64,000 bases of DNA, taken from assembly GCF_005239225.2 (NCBI RefSeq), contig NC_133292.1, positions 8,280,985-8,344,984 of the forward strand. The letters run 5' to 3'. Position numbers and translations under genes: made by a program. This DNA is from Populus alba. Its lineage: Eukaryota; Streptophyta; Magnoliopsida; Malpighiales; Salicaceae. The notes under the pieces were generated by a model, which had not been told where the DNA came from, made no database searches, and saw only the letters and a program-made list of their open reading frames with translations. Of this stretch, positions 24,490 to 36,706 are shown piece after piece (the stretch's first letter is position 1; every line of letters begins with the position of its first letter).

Positions 24490-24615
24490 GAGAATTGTTT
24501 TGATTTTTTTATATTTTTAAATTATTTTGATATTTTAATATATAAAATATTCTTTAAAAAATAAAAAAAAATATATTAAAAAATAACTGCTACATACCAC
24601 ACTCTCAAACTTTAA
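24490..24615. mobile_element. AT-rich MITE-like remnant
   Basis: A palindromic A/T block (attttgatattttaatatat followed by aaaaaataaaaaaaaatata) ends in accacactctcaaac. It resembles the block at 39300-39470, which ends accacactcccaaacacc. Boundaries are approximate. Confidence 0.45.
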
Positions 24616-25137
24616 TTTTTAATATAGGTTCCATCCCCTTTTCTTAAATTCAAATTAAAATAATAATAATAAAGTCATGGAGAAAGAAATTTATGCCAAC
24701 GACATGAAAAATCTAAATAACCATTATTAAAGAGCTCTCTCTCTCTTCCTCTCTTTACATTCAAGCACCTTATTTGTTGTTGAGCTTCATCTGTATATAC
24801 AAGTATTATATATGAAGTACAGGACACCACTCCTAATTAATTACTTTCGGTGAGTTTGTTGATATATGGAGATCAATATATCAATCTAGTCAGTAAAAAT
24901 TTTTGTGGTCATGGTCTTTTAAAATTCTACATTGTCAATTTAACCAGAAAGTCAGTAAAAACCTTCCAAGAACATTTCTAATTTCCTATTACAAAGTCCA
25001 AACAATAAATTAAATAAGCTTGATTTTGTAGACTCCAAGGATCAAAGTCTGCTAGAAAAAAAAAAGAAAAATAACCATAAAAAAAAAAAAAACATTTTAA
25101 AAAAATTGTAAAGCAACAAGAAAGTTAAAAAAAAGTA

Positions 25138-25163
25138 TATATATATATATATATACACACACA
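25138..25163. repeat. (TA)n(CA)n microsatellite
   Basis: About ten TA units are followed by four to five CA units, some 300 bases upstream of the PP2C start codon. Confidence 0.85.
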
Positions 25164-25443
25164 CTCGAAAAGAACTGGAAGTTGCTAATATAATAGTGTA
25201 ACAGATAGAGAAAGAGCGTTAACGTGGAGTGTACACTGAAAGCAAAAACCGAAAAGCTTCCTGTCATTCAATCTTCGTCTTCACGCGGTATCTCTTTTCT
25301 TTTTGAATGGGGCCATATATATTTATTTCCACGGAAACAGAGAAACCCAATAAGGGAAAAGCAAAAAAGACACCACCACAAAATTCTAGAACCAAAGAAA
25401 CAAGGAACAACGAGAACGGGAGCATTCGAAGTTGTTAAGGCAG

Positions 25444-28361
25444 ATGATGTTGAGATCGTGTTACAGACCATTAGAGAGGTGTTTTGGTCGGGTAGCAGGT
25501 GGTGGCGGCGGTGATGGATTGATGTGGCATGCTGATTTAAAACAACATGCGTCTGGTGATTATTCAATTGCGGTTGTTCAAGCTAATTCTTATTTAGAAG
25601 ATCAAAGTCAGGTTCTTACGTCCTCCTCCGCTACTTATGTTGGTGTTTATGATGGTCATGGCGGTCCTGAAGCTTCCCGATTTGTCAATAAACATTTGTT
25701 TCCTTACATGAATAGTGAGAATTCTCTCTCTCTCTCTCTCTCTCCCCTCTTGTTTATTGTTTTTTTCTTTTGTTTGTTTTGTTTTTTGTCTTAATTAGTT
25801 GTTTTCTTGATTGTAATGATCATGATCACGGTGATTATCTTAAACCCTGAATTTATTTGTGGTTTTGATTTCTTAATCTATTGGTCCTGTGGTTAAGGAC
25901 TCAAGGTCCAGTGTTTGTGTGTTTTGAGTTTGAATTCCCAAACCCCATATCACAAATTATAGAAAGGAAAGAGAGTTTTTTTTTTATTATTATTATTAAT
26001 CATACGTTATCTTATTCTTCATTTTTTACTATCTTTTCTTTGGTCACCTTTCCCTTGTTTGTGCTAGTGCAATAGTATGTATTAATATCTTTTCCATTTC
26101 AATAGAATGAATCTCGATGTGAGAGGCTGGAGTTTGCTTTTGTGGGTTTACTTATGTTAGTGTTAGGGTGACAAGTTGTAGAAAACTTTGAAAGTTTCTG
26201 GCTTTATTGAATTGGAGCTTTGTTTGTTTGTGTTTTTATTTGTGGGCCGATTGGAAAAGAAACTAGATAATATGTGATAAAAATAAAAAATTTGGCTGCC
26301 TAAGACGTGGACTAAACTGGCCTCTATGCAACAGACTTCTTCGTAATTGTGTCATTCTCTATCTAAGATGTTAGTTTTGATTGCAGAATTTGCTACAGAG
26401 CATGGGGGGTTATCAGCTGACGTGATAAGGAAGGCATTTAATGCAACTGAAGAGGAGTTTTGTCATTTAGTGAAGCGATCATTACCATGGAAGCCACAAA
26501 TTGCTTCTGCTGGATCATGTTGTTTGGTTGGAGCTATTTCAAATGATGTTTTATATGTTGCGAACCTTGGGGACTCCAGGGTAGTTCTTGGCCGAGGAGT
26601 TGATGAGGATAAGAAAAAAAAGGTAGTGGCAGAAAGGTTATCAACTGATCACAATGTTGCTGTTGAGGAGGTGAGAAAGGAGGTTCAGGCACTTCATCCT
26701 GATGATTCACATATTGTAGTCTATACTCGTGGAGTTTGGAGGATTAAGGGCATTATACAGGTAAAATGGCTTCTTGTTCCTGTTTTTGCTTGTTAGTTAT
26801 GAGAATTCGGCTGATTGGGTATTGTTTGTTTGTGGCATTATACATTCATTCATTTAGGAGCCAAATATGTTTCTTCATCCTCTTGATTGTCTTTCAATGT
26901 CTTGCCAGGTTTGTTTTGAGTTACTTGGATAACCTCTGTCTTAAAAACACTATTTTGTAGTGTGTTCGACATAAAGTAATTGGTCTGAAGATGGATCAAT
27001 TCTGAAGGCATCCAATTTTATGTTCGGTTCTCTTATCTTTATCTTTTGCATTTGCTTTATGATAGGCATCTGTCTATGATGGAAACACTATAGTTAAAGT
27101 TGGCCTGGGGGTTACATTCATACCCTTCCAGGAATCTTATGCTCTGCCTCCTGGTCTACCATTTCATGCAATCAAGTGAAGCAGTATGTCTTCTGATGCA
27201 TGAGAGGTAAATGAAAACCCCTGAGGCCTCACAAGAATGCTTATGTAATTACAGGAAGTCTTGATCCTTTTTTTTTCCTTCTATTTGACTTATCCGGAGA
27301 CTAGAAACATCATAGTGTGATGTTCTGGTTGATGAACTGAACCATTGTGTTCATTTGTTACTTGACTCCCTGAAGTTTTGGAGCTGATTTACTATCTTAG
27401 ATGTGTCGTAGAAGGTGGAATAAACCTTCCCTGTTTTCTTTTTCCCTTTTCAGGTATCTAGATCCATTGGTGATGTGTATCTGAAGAAACCAGAGATTAA
27501 CAGGGACCCAATTTTTCAGCAGTTTGGGAACCCTGTTCCTTTGAAACGGCCAGTAATGAATCCAGAACCTTCCATTCTCATTAGAAAGTTGAGGCCAGAA
27601 GACTTGTTCCTGATCTTTGCTTCAGATGGTCTTTGGGAACAATTGACCGATGAAGCAGCTGTAGAGATTGTTTTCAAAAACCCAAGAGCTGTAAGTGCCT
27701 GTCTTTGACTTAGATGTTTCATTTACTTTTTCTTGCAACTCTTATTGATATTTAAATCCCGGACCTAATTTATACTCTGAGGTTAGGCAAGTTAGGTTTT
27801 GATGGGATCCTTGGGAATGAAAATTGAATTTCTTTTTCATAAAACAAGCTCATCAAACCCATGAGAATGCGAGTTTTCAGTTTCATCTACCCGTAGCATC
27901 TAAACGCACCGTATTTCTGCTGAGCATGGACATTGTTTTGGAAATATGATATTCCTGACATCTGAACTTTTAAGCAAATGCATTGGCAAACAAACTAGAT
28001 GTCATAGATGTTCAATTGTCTGGAGTTATTAGTGCCTGTCCAAATTTTGTTGCTTGCTTGACAATTCTCTGGGCTGTTTTGACACCTGCAGGGGATTGCT
28101 AAGAGATTGGTGAGAGCTGCTATTCAGGAGGCTGCAAAGAAAAGAGAGATGAGATATAATGACATAAAGAAAATAAAAAAGGGAACGCGGCGGCATTTTC
28201 ATGATGATATCACTGTGATTGTAATTTATCTTCATCACCAAAAAGGTTCCTCCAATGGTGGGAAAAAGAATAATGTTGTTGGCTGCACCAGTGCTCCAGT
28301 CGACATTTTCTCCCTTAATGCAGACCAAGCAGAGGTGGACTTGCTTCAAACAATTTCTTGA
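25444..28361 (+). CDS. Protein phosphatase 2C, clade D type
   Basis: Four exons (25444-25714, 26387-26760, 27454-27690, 28092-28361) sum to 1152 bases, giving 383 residues. The start is the first of two adjacent ATGs ([16 protein letters not shown]). The PPM/PP2C metal-binding residues are present: D70-G71 in [13 protein letters not shown]273 in [10 protein letters not shown], and D332/D333 in [10 protein letters not shown]. Other landmarks are [12 protein letters not shown] and [14 protein letters not shown]. The N-terminal basic stretch and the [17 protein letters not shown] region fit plant clade D. By family knowledge, members dephosphorylate the penultimate Thr of plasma-membrane H+-ATPases and are inhibited by SAUR proteins. 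No frame breaks are seen. The clade assignment rests on motif resemblance; the PP2C assignment is firm. Confidence 0.95.
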
Positions 28362-29414
28362 ACAAGGAAAAACCCTTTGAAGGGATAACACTGACTTCTT
28401 GATTTCAAGGTATATTAAAGGAGAATACATTTATGTAGATGAAGTTATAGCGGGTTCTGGTGTTAGCCTTTTCCAAGTAAATATATAACTATACTTGTTT
28501 CATTCTATCAATGACTGGTTAATTTTTCAGAAATTGTAGCACCAATTTTGTGCCTCTTTTGTTATCCAAATTTTAGAAATTACAGGTCATCATTGATTAT
28601 TTTTGGGCTTGTAAAATCTGACAGTTCCGGTAGCCAATGGTCCAAGGGCATTTTTAGGGTATAAATTGCACTGCACTTGCCTTATTAAAAGCCTCTGACT
28701 TCAAGCACTGGCCATTCTTGAACCATTGCACATTAGCAGAACGTGAGGTGAGTTAAGAAGTCATCATGTGAGCCTCCCTGCCCTGCGCACAGCATATATT
28801 TGTCAGTTGCTTCTACCCTCGTAGCTCAAACCTAAATGATGCACAACTTTCACAAGGAAAGAACTTCGAAGTCCTCCATAATAGGAAGAAAAAACTACCT
28901 CTATGTTAAAAAATTTCGAATTTGAGTTGAGTTGAAGTAACAAAAACAAGCACACCCGTGATTTTAGAGCAATAAGCAAACGCAGACACGAGTCGCCCCA
29001 GCATCCATGTAGTTGGCTATGCGTAAGAAAGGGGATTGTGAGGACTCACTCAAGCATGGCTCCTTGCAACAATCAAAAAAGATCGGATTGGCCTTAGCTT
29101 CAGGCTTTAGGTCCCCATTGATGATTAATGAGAGGATATGATGATGACAAAAATGTAATATACATGGATGATATTAAGATAAAATAACAAAAAAGGTTTT
29201 TAAACATAAAAAAGAAAGAAAAAAAAAAAAAGAATAGAAGGATATAGGAAAGCTTTAACCCTTGCGAGACCATGATGCATCCATCGTTATTTTTGCTTTG
29301 CCCAACTTTGCATCCTTGAAAAAATAAATATTGGGAGGATTTGAGGTTCTTGAAAATAAAAATAAAAAAATAAAAAAAACTCCTTGTACTGTAGAGAAAC
29401 AGTGAGCTGAATTG
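28362..29414. other. Intergenic, 3' flank of PP2C
   Basis: Contains the PP2C 3' untranslated region and AT-rich DNA, including an A-rich run at 29213-29235. No coding region is evident. Confidence 0.5.
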
Positions 29415-29975
29415 CTTAGTGGAGCTGTTGGAGCAGTGTTTGGTGAGCTGCTAGAAGCAGTCTTGAATGACATTAAACAAAGCCGCGTTCAAGACGAGAC
29501 TGAGGCAAATAGGAAAAACTCTACAATCCAACAGTCCAATTTTACAAGACGTGGAAAAGTTGAATGAAGCATTAAATCGTAGAAATGAAGAGACAGAAAC
29601 AATGATAGAATTAATCAGGAAAGGCAAGACGCTCGCTTTTGCATGCTCAAAAACTCGTAGGTATAATTGCTGGAGAAGGCAGAAATACACAGACAAGCTC
29701 GTCAAGTTTGAAGAATCAGTGCCCAAGTTATTCTTTCAAACTGTTATGCCAAAGCAAACAGTAGGGGACAGTAGAAATTCTGTTGGAGCTTAGAGGCCAA
29801 CAGCTCATGTTCAAATGGAAAATCTAATGGGCTTGTTGTCTCATGTACAGTCCCGGAGCCTCTGTTGGATTACAGGTGGCATTAGGAGAATTGAAGATGG
29901 CGCTGTTTAAGGATGGGATGTCCATTGCTGTTCTATCTGCTCCTCCAGGCTAAGGAAAAAAAGCTTTCCTTTTTA
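29415..29975 (+). pseudogene. RPW8-type NLR (NRG1/ADR1-like) fragment
   Basis: The segment opens with GAVGAVFGELLEAVL (from 29421), typical of the start of RPW8 domains. It shifts frame near 29480 into QSNSPILQDVEKLNEALNRR, ETMIELIRKGKTLAFACSK and KYTDKLVKFEES, the usual RPW8 helical pattern. After a stop at 29791-29793 and a tacag acceptor-like site at 29846-29850, a second block, VGLQVALGELKMALFKDG then AVLSAPPG, matches the linker and beginning of the NB-ARC P-loop. There the P-loop is cut by a stop (29951-29953) and the homology ends. Nearly all of NB-ARC and the LRR region are missing. Intact relatives are helper NLRs in immunity; this one cannot function as such. Confidence 0.8.
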
Positions 29976-30993
29976 TGTAGTAATCTCTACTAGTTTTTAG
30001 TAGCAACTCTTTCATATAGTTTTCGGTCTTTGAACAGAAAATTCAAGGATAACATCTTTTATATCACTGTGTGGGAAAAAAAGAAGGCATTATTTAATTA
30101 TAAAAAAACTATTGCTTTAATAATTTTTTTAAGAAAAATCCCAAGAACCTGACACCTTCAAAGCATGAGGCATGATTACAGTATCGAGTTATTGAAAATA
30201 TATGAAACCTGGTCGTATTAGCGAAGACGCAAAATTAGGAGAAAGCCATAATGATAAATGTATCAAATTAATATAAATGAGTCAATTAGACCTCCTAAGG
30301 CATAACGTGGGCTCGCCCTAGGCCTCAATTCGTATCTTCAATTTTGATTCAAACCTCCTTTTATATAACAAAAATAAAATTAATTTAAAAGATATACATA
30401 GTAAAATGTGAACTGTGTGTTTTGTGAGACACATGTCAGGTTAGAATAGTATTTTGCATTACTGTTCAACCTTATTTTTTTAAAAAAAATTAACTTTAAA
30501 TTATTATTTTTATATTTTTATATTGTAAAGCAAAATAGAAAATTATGCAGATAAATAGAAGGACGAGAAAAAGAGAGAAAAAGAATATCAATGATGATAT
30601 AATAATATTAAAAAAAAATTAAAAAATATTATTTTAATATATTTCTAAATTTAAAACAATTTTAAAAATAACTCTTTTTTAAATATATAAAATTAATTAG
30701 AAAATGCAAGGAGAAATTAGACCCGGTGAGCTCATAAAGCCCATTTGTTACCGGGCTCAAGAGTGAAGACTTTCGAAACTAGCAAGGGATAGGAGACCAA
30801 AACAAAGCCTAAAAAAACTCACTATCACAGAGAAAGTGGACCCGTTGAGGTTGAGCTCATAAACTCGAAATTTCTTTTCTTGTTCTTAGAACAAGACTTG
30901 AAATTTCAGAAACAAGACACTCAAGACAAATGGGAATCAGTGGAGACCCTCGAACATTCAGTTAGGTTGTAGTGCAAAATTAAGGAAGAAGGA
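29976..30993. other. Intergenic AT-rich DNA
   Basis: No gene is seen. A MITE-like AT block lies at about 30590-30690 (attattttaatatatttcta type). The 5' leader of the SWIM gene is probably the last 200 bases. Confidence 0.5.
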
Positions 30994-32081
30994 ATGAGTG
31001 CAAGTAGTAGTTTGGTTGCAGATACAGTTTGGAAAACCATTGAATCAACCCAATCAGGTCCTCTCTTTCTATATCTCATGCTTTTTAATATTTAGTTATT
31101 AAAGTCTTTTAAACCCACCTTCTATTAAATGACGCCTAGTGTCTTTTTCTTTTCTTCCGTGGCTAATGTAAATGGTGGCAGTGACTGAGGAGCAGCTTTC
31201 AATGTGAGTAGCATATAAAATAGTCACTTTCCAATTTCCTAGCTTGCTTTTGATCAAGTTAGTATTGATTTGTAAAAGGGTGTAAATGGGTTGATTGATT
31301 TTGGGTCTTTTCTTTGTTTGTGTTGTTTGGGTTAAATGTAGCTTGCATTTCTTGTTTGGTAAGAATCTTGAGAGGGCAACAAAGATAGTGGATCAGAGAG
31401 GTGTCAAAAAGATCTCTGGTCAGCCCAGTGGTCGTTCCATCTTTCAGGTTCAATTCTATTCTTTGCTATGCATTGTACTTTAGACTTCAAATTTTTGCAC
31501 ATGGTTGTTAGAGTTTGGATCTAGGGCCTAATTCGAGTTTTACAAGGCAAATAAAATTGGTTTAGGTTGAATTGTTTTGTGATAAAATGGCGGGGCGATA
31601 AGCTAGGAACTTCAGTTTAAATGGAATATCTGATGAGTTTGACTGTTTTGGTGTAAATTTATAAATAGGATTAAAAATGTTTCGTTTAAAAAGATAGAAG
31701 TAAAGATTAAGATTTGATCATTTAAGAACTCATTTGGTAAAATAATTTCTTGTTTGCTGGTGTTGTAGGTGGTGGGAGAATCACGGAGGAAGGAGGAGTA
31801 TTTCTGTTTTCCTGAACACTATTGTGCCTGTTATTCATTTTTTTATGACATTGTCAACAGAGGAGAACAACTTTGTGTAAGAGTTCTTTTTTTTTATCTT
31901 ATTTATCATTTCAGTTTGTTGAAACCACTTTTCTATAATGTTTTATGATTAACTCTTTCATTTCTTGAATCCATTTCAGTGTAAGCATCAATTAGCTGCA
32001 AGACTTGCAGCAGCATTAGGAGCGTTCATTGATGTTAAAGTGTCCGATGAGCAACTGGCGCTCTTACTCATCAAACTATAA
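30994..32081 (+). CDS. SWIM zinc-finger protein, ZSWIM7/SWS1 (SSN2)-like
   Basis: Five exons (30994-31057, 31182-31203, 31342-31447, 31769-31876, 31980-32081) total 402 bases and 133 residues. Exon 2 is only 22 bases long. The SWIM motif CxC...CxH is complete (C83, C85, C101, H103 in YCACYSFFYD and CCKHQLAARL). The preceding block HFLFGKNLERATKIVDQRGVKK and the C-terminal LAARLAAALGAF match the small ZSWIM7 proteins. Members of this family partner RAD51 paralogues to promote homologous recombination; the Arabidopsis member SSN2 is linked to recombination and immune-gene expression. That role is from family knowledge. The size and motif make this a confident call. Confidence 0.9.
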
Positions 32082-32845
32082 CATGTGGAGATGGAAGGGG
32101 TCTGACTTTAAAAAAGAAGAGTTATGGTCCAAGAGAATCTAGCAAAAGTTTTTATTAATTTCGTAGGCTTCTGACTTTGGAAGCAACTACCAGCAATGAA
32201 ATTCTACAGCTACTTCCAGGAGATGAAATAATACATCACTAATTCGGTTGAGCTTTGCAACTTACTGTACCTCAAAATCTTTCAGAATTCCATAATCAGG
32301 TCTACTTCTCAACAAGCGATGCAATATTAGCTTTGATCCTTTACTGATGCAACGATGGCCATTCTTGGAACTCTGGCTCTGGTGCTGCAAACGATTATGT
32401 ACATTTCAGTCAAGATCAAACAGGCTTTAGTATAATTTAGATTTAGGAGACTCTGGCACCACATTTCATTTCATTTTGATCTTGATTTATAGGAAGTGCC
32501 ATTCCCCGTTGGCATTCATGGATTACATTAAATTTTTGTCATTCTTGTGTTGTCATTGTAAACTCAAGAATCTAACTTGTTTCCACGGTTTGATCTTTTG
32601 GTAATATTCGCACCTTGACTGGAAATGATGCTTAAAATATCTTAAATGTTGCATGCTATCAGGTCCAATCCTAAAAAGGACAACCATTGAACTTGCACGA
32701 TGTTTATGCCCCACCAATGTTGTTTTATACTTTGTAGTTGTTGTTCTATTGCATACAATAGATCTTCACATCTTTAGTCATGTTGAGTTTCTTTTTCTTT
32801 CATTTTCATTAGATTAGATGTTCATGAAATATGCAATGCACAGTG
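32082..32845. other. 3' flank of the SWIM gene
   Basis: Non-coding; holds the 3' untranslated region and no recognisable element. Confidence 0.5.
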
Positions 32846-33120
32846 AATCATCAATGCTACTAATGAACGGATCAATTTTACATGTTAAGCAAATAATGCC
32901 CAGCCCCATTTTGAAAATTGTCTCAAAAGCATCACTAATCAGAGACGATTTGAATCACTGATGTTATCCATGAACAGTTCAATGTTACATGTTTAGCAGA
33001 TGTGTGAAGGCCACATTTGAAATTTTCCCAAATGCATGCTAATGCCAGTTGATTTGAATTGTGTTAGTGATCTGTTGTCTCGGTAGTTCAATGTGACATG
33101 TTCTCCAACTATGCAACCCA
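32846..33120. repeat. Imperfect ~105-bp tandem repeat, 2.6 units
   Basis: Units start at 32846, 32953 and 33057 (the last partial). Shared landmarks are an aatcactgatg-like start, atgaacrgwtcaatktta, catgtttagcaga and, in units 1 and 2, an end in gatttg. The copies have diverged considerably. Confidence 0.65.
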
Positions 33121-33599
33121 AATAGCTATTTCAACATTTCAGCCTTCCTGTGGCGTGAGAAGTAAACGATGGGGTTTGTTGGGAATGGAATGAGCCAGGT
33201 CTAGACTCTAGCCTGGTATCGGGGTACAAAGCTGCTGACCGAGAAGAATCTACTTGGTGGTTGTTTCCGGCACCCCCGCCATAGAAAATAACTGGATTAC
33301 AAGCTTGCAAAACATTATGAAAATGTCGTCTTCTCATCACGTTCCCAAAAACTGGTGTAACCTGGAAGGCTTGCAAAATGTTGGGATGAACATCCTTTGA
33401 GGATTTCTGAAAATGCTTGGCAAAGGCTCCAACTCCCTTTTGTTTTGTTAATCATGTCCAATTGAACTGCATCTCCCTTGTCTCATGTTGCTCTTGCTTT
33501 GCCTGTATTTTGATGGCTAAAGTGCCAAGTAACACACTGCTCGCTTATCAGTATGTCCATTAATACAACAAGAAGGATTGAAGTTGCGACAGCAGCTAA
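33121..33599. other. Non-coding spacer
   Basis: It lies downstream of the tandem repeats and upstream (plus-strand sense) of the reductase pseudogene. No supported gene is seen. Confidence 0.45.
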
Positions 33600-34198
<599 letters not shown>

Positions 34199-36706
34199 TT
34201 GGTACTTGGTGGTGCATCACCATCCTCTTAAGTTTTGTTCCGTTTTGCTTGATCAAATAAAAATTATTAGCTCACCTATTATTACATAACAGGAAATGTA
34301 ATATGAAGAGGAATAAATTGAGTTTTTTTATAAATAAAAAAATGTCTTTGCAGCACCTATGGCTCCTGCCCACCACCAACTCATTGTGATTGTGTTTTCT
34401 GATTTTGCAAATCAGAGAGAAGGATGGAGAAAAGTGCTTGCAAGAAGAGGGAGATTAGAGAGTCAAAGATGAGTAATTACATCGTGGAAATGTGTAAATG
34501 GACCTAAAAATTCAGTTTATTTATTGAAACACCTTGTTTATATCATGGTGCTTCTATCCTTGTTATTGGGGTTTTGGTAATTAGGCATTTTGTTTACCTT
34601 GTACGCTTTATTAGTTCATTGTCACATTGGAAGTTAAACCATTGAAAAAAGGGAGTTCTGACAACTGTTTTCTGGTGTTTGGAGCATAAATCATCATTCT
34701 CAGCCTAACGTGATCCCTACTTAAACAGGGTTCTTATAATAACTAAACCATAGAGTTGGAACTAATACTATTATGGCTTTGTCTGGACTCATACTTGATA
34801 AAACAAAGCTATGAAATCGACAGCCACGTCAGATTATTGCATCTCTGAAGATAGGAGCTAATTTGAGTTGCGGAGGACGCCATTCATATGAGCAGGGAGC
34901 GGAACTGTGGATGGATTAGCATTTGTGTTATAACTTTTTAGCAAAATGAGTGAAATTCATTACTTGATTAAAAATAATGTATTTTATGCTATTTCTATCC
35001 AACTCCGAATGACAAGTTAGTATCAGACCTAGGGAGCCTGTCATCCGACTATTGTAACGACCGGTTTTAACTTGGAATTTTTAGTGTGCAATCCTGTTAA
35101 CTCTGAGGTCTGATGCTAAATCATGTCACCGAGGAAGACAAAGACTCTGTTTCTATGAGCTAATTACTTTTCTCTAGTGAATAACCAAGGAAAAATATAA
35201 TACCTCTAGATTAGGACCCAGGCCAGCTTGGAAGTTTGAAGCTCAAAATCCTTTGATTTATTTAGAGAAAATCACAGTAAGAAATGAAATATGGTTTTGG
35301 CACATATTTTAAGCCAGCCATTAAGCAAGTTGTTTGAAGTAGATATGAAACCTACGATGTTGTTCATAGCAAGGATGAATTTTAAGGACTTATCATTGAT
35401 AATAAATCAAATAAATTACAGGATGGTGACAAATGTATGAAGGATTGATTGCTAATTTACTGATTGAAACTATGTTTTGTCATAATCATAATTTTAAAAA
35501 TGTTTAATTACTCGTTATATTTCATAGTTTTGCATGAATTTCACTATAAACTCTCTTTTAAAACCTTGGTCATGCTTGAAGCTACTTTTTCAAACTGTAA
35601 TTATAAAAACTACCGCAACGAAACGAGCCAAACACACAAGAAGTTCAACCGGGAATACAAGGATGATGATAGACAATTACTCCTATATAAGTTTCTCCTC
35701 ATTTACAACGTTTCTGTTTTTCATAATCATTCTTGAAGATAGAACAGTCCAGTGGACCGCTGAAACACACTGTTGGCTTTCATGTTTCCGGTTTCGAGTA
35801 TAACTGAGCTTCACAAAACTAACAAATGGAGTTCAAAAGCCACATTATCGTGATCTTTAGGGCATAGCTATTCATTAACTCGGCATTTATATATAGCTTT
35901 TTACTTTGGTTACACCTACAATATATTCATTGTACACACCTTTAGCAACTTTCAGTATATATCGACAGAAGCCAGAACTTTATGCAAGATCCCGTATCAT
36001 CAGCTAAGAAATGGCCAATTAGCAACTCTCCTGGACAAACCATTCATTCTTCCTTCTTTCTTTACCACATAGTTCGAAGCTCAAGAACCTAACAACATTA
36101 CACGAAAAATCACATCTTAGCAATGAAAATTGAAGGCCACCTTTCCAATGACAGTAAAATTTTGTCAAAATAAATAACTCCTCATACTCAGGAAAAGGTA
36201 AGATAGGGTGAGGCCAAGAAATGCTTTGGCAAGAGATTCAAAACCAAGTTCAACTAACAAAACAATACTTTTAATCTATATGGCCCATAAGAACAAAATG
36301 AGGATATCCATCCCAATTCCATAGTTACAGAGAAACAATTTTCTTCTCAAGTAAATATAATAAAAATGCCTTCTTCTTGTACATTAAGAGAATCAAATTA
36401 TTAATCACAATGATGACATGTTGCAGAGAAAATTTTCAAAATTTTGATTCTCATAACCACCAAATGCTAATGGTACAAAATGATTCACATTTGATAGAGG
36501 TACTCATACCTTGAAGTCAATAACTCCCCCTTCCCCTTCTTTTCATGTCTTGTCTGGATCCAAGCACGGCCCTCCAAATAGATGTGTTCCTGAGTGCTTG
36601 CATCTCTTCAGCCTCCAGGAAACATTAGGAAGCTTTTGCTGGATCATCCATATTAACCACATCTTCATGCCCAATCAAAACATGAGACAGATAAGAAAGG
36701 GATTGC
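34199..36706. other. Intergenic region
   Basis: No coding region is supported. The last several hundred bases contain the 3' flank of the PPR gene. The rest is AT-rich DNA without recognisable features. Confidence 0.5.

Larger units (their letters stand above)
23551..25443. other. Intergenic region and PP2C promoter/leader
   Basis: Mostly non-coding. A MITE-like AT-rich block occupies 24490-24615, A-rich runs lie at 25060-25100, and (TA)n(CA)n microsatellites at 25138-25163. The 5' leader of the PP2C gene is probably within 25200-25443. Confidence 0.5.

Noticed and set aside
25893..25950. Possible tRNA-like or SINE segment in PP2C intron 1 (gagtttgaattcccaaac)
   Set aside because: Only a B-box-like word is visible. 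No cloverleaf, tail or target-site duplication could be found.
35464..35803. Overlapping plus-strand frames of about 90 codons
   Set aside because: Low-complexity composition typical of A/T-rich intergenic DNA, with no homology recognised.
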